In this document: one piece after another, positions 12,235-30,000 of the stretch
How positions within the stretch are numbered: position 1 is the stretch's first letter
Layout of the letters: every line of letters begins with the position of its first letter
From: Theodoxus fluviatilis
Lineage: Eukaryota; Mollusca; Gastropoda; Cycloneritida; Neritidae
Assembly: GCA_034096865.1 (NCBI GenBank)
Contig: JAWQFJ010016715.1
Location: 30,001 to 60,000 of the forward strand
Reading direction: 5' to 3'
DNA length: 30,000 nucleotides
Notes under the pieces: model-generated
What the model saw: only the letters and a program-made list of their open reading frames with translations
Database searches by the model: none
What the model was told of the DNA's origin: nothing
Translations under genes and position numbers: made by a program

Positions 12235-12314
12235 GTGGTGGTGGTGGTGGTGGTGGTGGTGGTGGCGGCGGCGGCGGTGTTGTTGTTGTTGTTGTTATTA
12301 CTACTACTACTACA
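12113..12314 (+). repeat. Compound trinucleotide array ATT-AGT-TTG-TGG-CGG-TTG-TTA-CTA
   Basis: Successive pure blocks: ATT (about 8 units), AGT (about 20), TTG (about 8), TGG (about 15), CGG (4), TTG (6), TTA, then CTA (5). Most neighbouring blocks differ by one base change. It lies in the predicted 3' UTR. Confidence 0.95.
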
Positions 12315-12476
12315 TCCTTATGCAGAGCTATGAGAGAACAGCTTTACTGTACACTCCAATTTACGACATAGCATGCCAGTTCCCACCGCGTCAAGTCTCT
12401 TGTTTGTCCAGGGGTAAGATATTTCCTTGTTGTGTCAGGTCCGCTTGAACCAAACAATGTCAGGTCTCATGTTTTT

Positions 12477-28172
<15,696 letters not shown>

Positions 28173-28196
28173 CTGAGAAGCACCTTGGTGTTTGTG

Positions 28197-28212
28197 CTGC
28201 AACAACACAAAA
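28197..28212 (-). promoter_or_regulatory. Possible 5' UTR splice acceptor before the ATG exon
   Basis: The minus strand reads TTTTGTGTTGTTGCAG and then 24 nt to the ATG. If used, coding exon 1 would begin at 28196 and a non-coding exon would lie further upstream. Confidence 0.35.
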
Positions 28213-28379
28213 CTGCAGCTTTATAATTTCAGTTCAGTGATCTTAAGATGTGGGAGTAAGCATAGCATACATATATTGATCATGGCGCAGATTGAGTTCC
28301 AGATACAAAGGATACGTCACTGATAAAAACAAAATCAATGTACCTTCAGTCAGAACTTTTACCTGTGAGAGTCCTGATG

Positions 28380-28620
28380 TACGTTTTTATACGAGTTCTA
28401 TGTGTATTCTATAAGATGAGTGGCCTGCAAGATTAGATGAAGGATTGTTCAAAATGCGTGGAGGTTTTGGGATGATGGATGTCAATATAGCTTTCATTTT
28501 AAATTGCTGCTTCAATAGAAAGAATTCTTCGCATTCAAAGTTAATCACTGGATGAGTTGTTGTAAAAGTTTGTCAGTCCTGTTCGACCTTGTTGAATCAA
28601 TATTTCTAAATAAACTGTAC
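28380..28620 (+). pseudogene. Possible LINE reverse-transcriptase scrap
   Basis: The frame GLFKMRGGFGMMDVNIAFIL resembles the GG[LF]GM.[DN] block of LINE ORF2 after the palm domain. It stops soon after. Support is weak and rests on this block alone. Confidence 0.3.
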
Positions 28621-28748
28621 ACGTCAGAAAAAAATTAATATGTTTAAGGTTAAACGGCACGCTATTCATATCCGTCTTAGAAATGGGTTTCTCCAACTTT
28701 CATAACAGGTGATATGCTAGAGGTCTGATAAATGATTTTGTTCCTTCA

Positions 28749-28754
<6 letters not shown>

Positions 28755-28806
<52 letters not shown>
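28755..28806 (+). repeat. (CT)n microsatellite
   Basis: About 52 bp of pure CT. Confidence 0.95.
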
Positions 28807-28811
<5 letters not shown>

Positions 28812-29028
28812 GAAAACCATGGTAAGATAATACGCTTTTTCCATTATGTAAAGAACTTGGGAACGAAATGCAGTTTCTGTTATATTGCCATGGGCACGAA
28901 GAGGTTTGAAACAAATACCTTGCAAAATACGTGAAAAAATAAATGACTATTAATATGTCTAATTTGATTTAAGGACGGGAAATGCAGAAAACGCGTAATG
29001 CCGCAATGCTTATTTACTATACTTTTAA

Positions 29029-29106
29029 GTGTGTGTGTGTGTGTGTGCGTGTGTGCGCGCGCGCGAGAGCGTGTGCGTGTGCTTGTGTGTGTGTGTGTGT
29101 GTGTGT
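29029..29106 (+). repeat. (GT)n with GCGCGC core
   Basis: GT repeats interrupted by GCGCGCGCGAGAGCG. Confidence 0.9.
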
Positions 29107-29178
29107 CGGTAGTCGAGATGCCGTGACCACTGGACTGTGCGCCTGAGTGCAAAATGACGGGGGGAGATGGATCTACCA

Positions 29179-29196
29179 CCCCCCCCCCCCCCCCCC
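29179..29196 (+). repeat. C18 homopolymer
   Basis: Eighteen consecutive C. Confidence 0.85.
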
Positions 29197-29269
29197 AACC
29201 CCAACATGGAAGGCATGTGTCTGTCCCTCACTCCAAGCCAGAATGATAGCGTGTGTTGTTTCCAGTGTG

Positions 29270-29345
29270 GGGCGCAGCTGGCGCATGCGCCATGCCGGTT
29301 CTGCCCACGGAAAATTTCCAGTTCCTGTGTCACGTGGCTGCCTTT
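29270..29345 (-). promoter_or_regulatory. Candidate TATA-less promoter of the C1GALT1-like gene
   Basis: A local CpG-rich patch contains the 12-bp palindrome GGCGCATGCGCC (29280-29291, the NRF1 site form) and, on the minus strand, CACGTGAC (E-box at 29331-29336). NRF1 and USF-type E-boxes are common in TATA-less housekeeping promoters. A possible donor GGA/GTGAGG at 29232 on the minus strand would pair with the acceptor at 28197 to remove a 5' UTR intron of about 1 kb. This is inference. Confidence 0.3.
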
Positions 29346-29439
29346 GTTCTGGCGCCCTCCATAAACAGCTTTGCACTACGAGCAAATCTCTTTTTTCTCC
29401 CCCACCCTCCTACCATCTTGCCCCCGCCCCATTGCTTTC

Positions 29440-29440
<1 letters not shown>

Positions 29441-29499
<59 letters not shown>
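29441..29499 (+). repeat. (CA)n microsatellite
   Basis: About 59 bp of pure CA. Confidence 0.95.
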
Positions 29500-29501
<2 letters not shown>

Positions 29502-29784
29502 CTTCCTACAGAATAATGCCGCATCCAGCATATATCCATCATTCCTTCCCACTCCTCCTCATGACCCTACCATCCCCACCCCACCCCCCTTCCCCATCAC
29601 CCACCCACGCACCCATATGCCCCACCCTCCCACTCTATCTCAGAGCTCCACAGGTTTGGGCGATTCAAGGTACGTGCAGGCCTGTTCGGGTATTGATCAG
29701 AAAATCGGTGTGCTGCTATATTTTCCCTTCTGTTGCATAATATCTGTATATATGTATGGTCTTGACATGCGCTCACTGTGTGCG

Positions 29785-29787
<3 letters not shown>

Positions 29788-29851
<64 letters not shown>

Positions 29852-30000
29852 GACAGAGACAGAGACAGAGAGAGAGACAGACAGAGACAGAGAGAGAGAG
29901 ACAGAAGAGAGAGAGAGAGAGATAGAGAGAGAGAGACACACAAAGACAGAGACAGAGACAGAGAGAGAGACAGAGAGAGAGACAGAGACGGAGAGACAGA
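29788..30000 (+). repeat. (GA)n with GACA units, runs off the window
   Basis: About 55 bp of GA followed by alternating GACAGA and GA blocks to the window end. Confidence 0.95.

Larger units (their letters stand above)
11735..12476 (-). other. Probable 3' UTR of C1GALT1-like gene
   Basis: About 740 nt between the TGA at 12477-12479 and the predicted cleavage region near 11735. It would contain the compound trinucleotide repeat at 12113-12314. A plus-strand frame across 11707-12138 shows no recognisable domain. The end point is inferred from the poly(A) signal only. Confidence 0.4.

Overview
The window is nuclear DNA of a metazoan, most likely a mollusc and perhaps a gastropod. The reasons are a split gene with GT-AG introns, tRNA-derived SINEs, decayed LINE reverse-transcriptase pieces, terminal-inverted-repeat elements, and a very high load of simple repeats. 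By eye, about 5.5 kb is microsatellite and about 2.2 kb is minisatellite. No prokaryotic gene organisation is present. The species assignment is inference from repeat style only.

Two host genes can be supported, both on the minus strand. (1) A complete core-1 beta-1,3-galactosyltransferase (C1GALT1-like, family GT31) gene runs from an ATG at 28172 to a stop at 12477. Its four coding exons are 28172-28067, 24780-24369, 14295-14010 and 12584-12477. All splice phases match and together they encode 303 residues. Intron 2 is about 10.1 kb and consists mostly of repeats. A poly(A) signal in an inverted repeat at 11752-11816 probably ends the transcript, and a compound trinucleotide repeat lies in the 3' UTR. 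(2) At the left edge is a first coding exon (293-171) with a signal peptide and a glutathione-peroxidase-like start, preceded by a TATA box. The rest of that gene lies outside the window.

Layout: 1-400 first exon and promoter of the GPx-like gene. 400-11700 intergenic DNA with a 70-bp minisatellite, a small MITE, a SINE, three clear LINE fragments plus one doubtful one, a 29-bp minisatellite, and GT, GA and GTGA arrays. 11735-12584 last exon and 3' UTR of C1GALT1-like. 12585-14009 intron 3 with a large GGA/GAC array. 14010-14295 exon 3. 14296-24368 intron 2 with a second MITE copy, a 57-bp GC-rich satellite, a 1-kb CT-to-ATCT array, a LINE fragment, an orphan CCAAT/TATA cluster and a back-to-back SINE pair. 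24369-24780 exon 2. 24781-28066 intron 1, holding a plus-strand 276-residue reading frame cut by a 754-bp fold-back element. 28067-28172 exon 1. 28173-30000 upstream region with a possible NRF1/E-box promoter and more simple repeats.

The most interesting object is the fold-back insertion at 25969-26722. It has perfect 74-bp terminal inverted repeats, a second internal pair of arms, a 7-bp target duplication, and a host reading frame that becomes continuous again when the insertion is subtracted.
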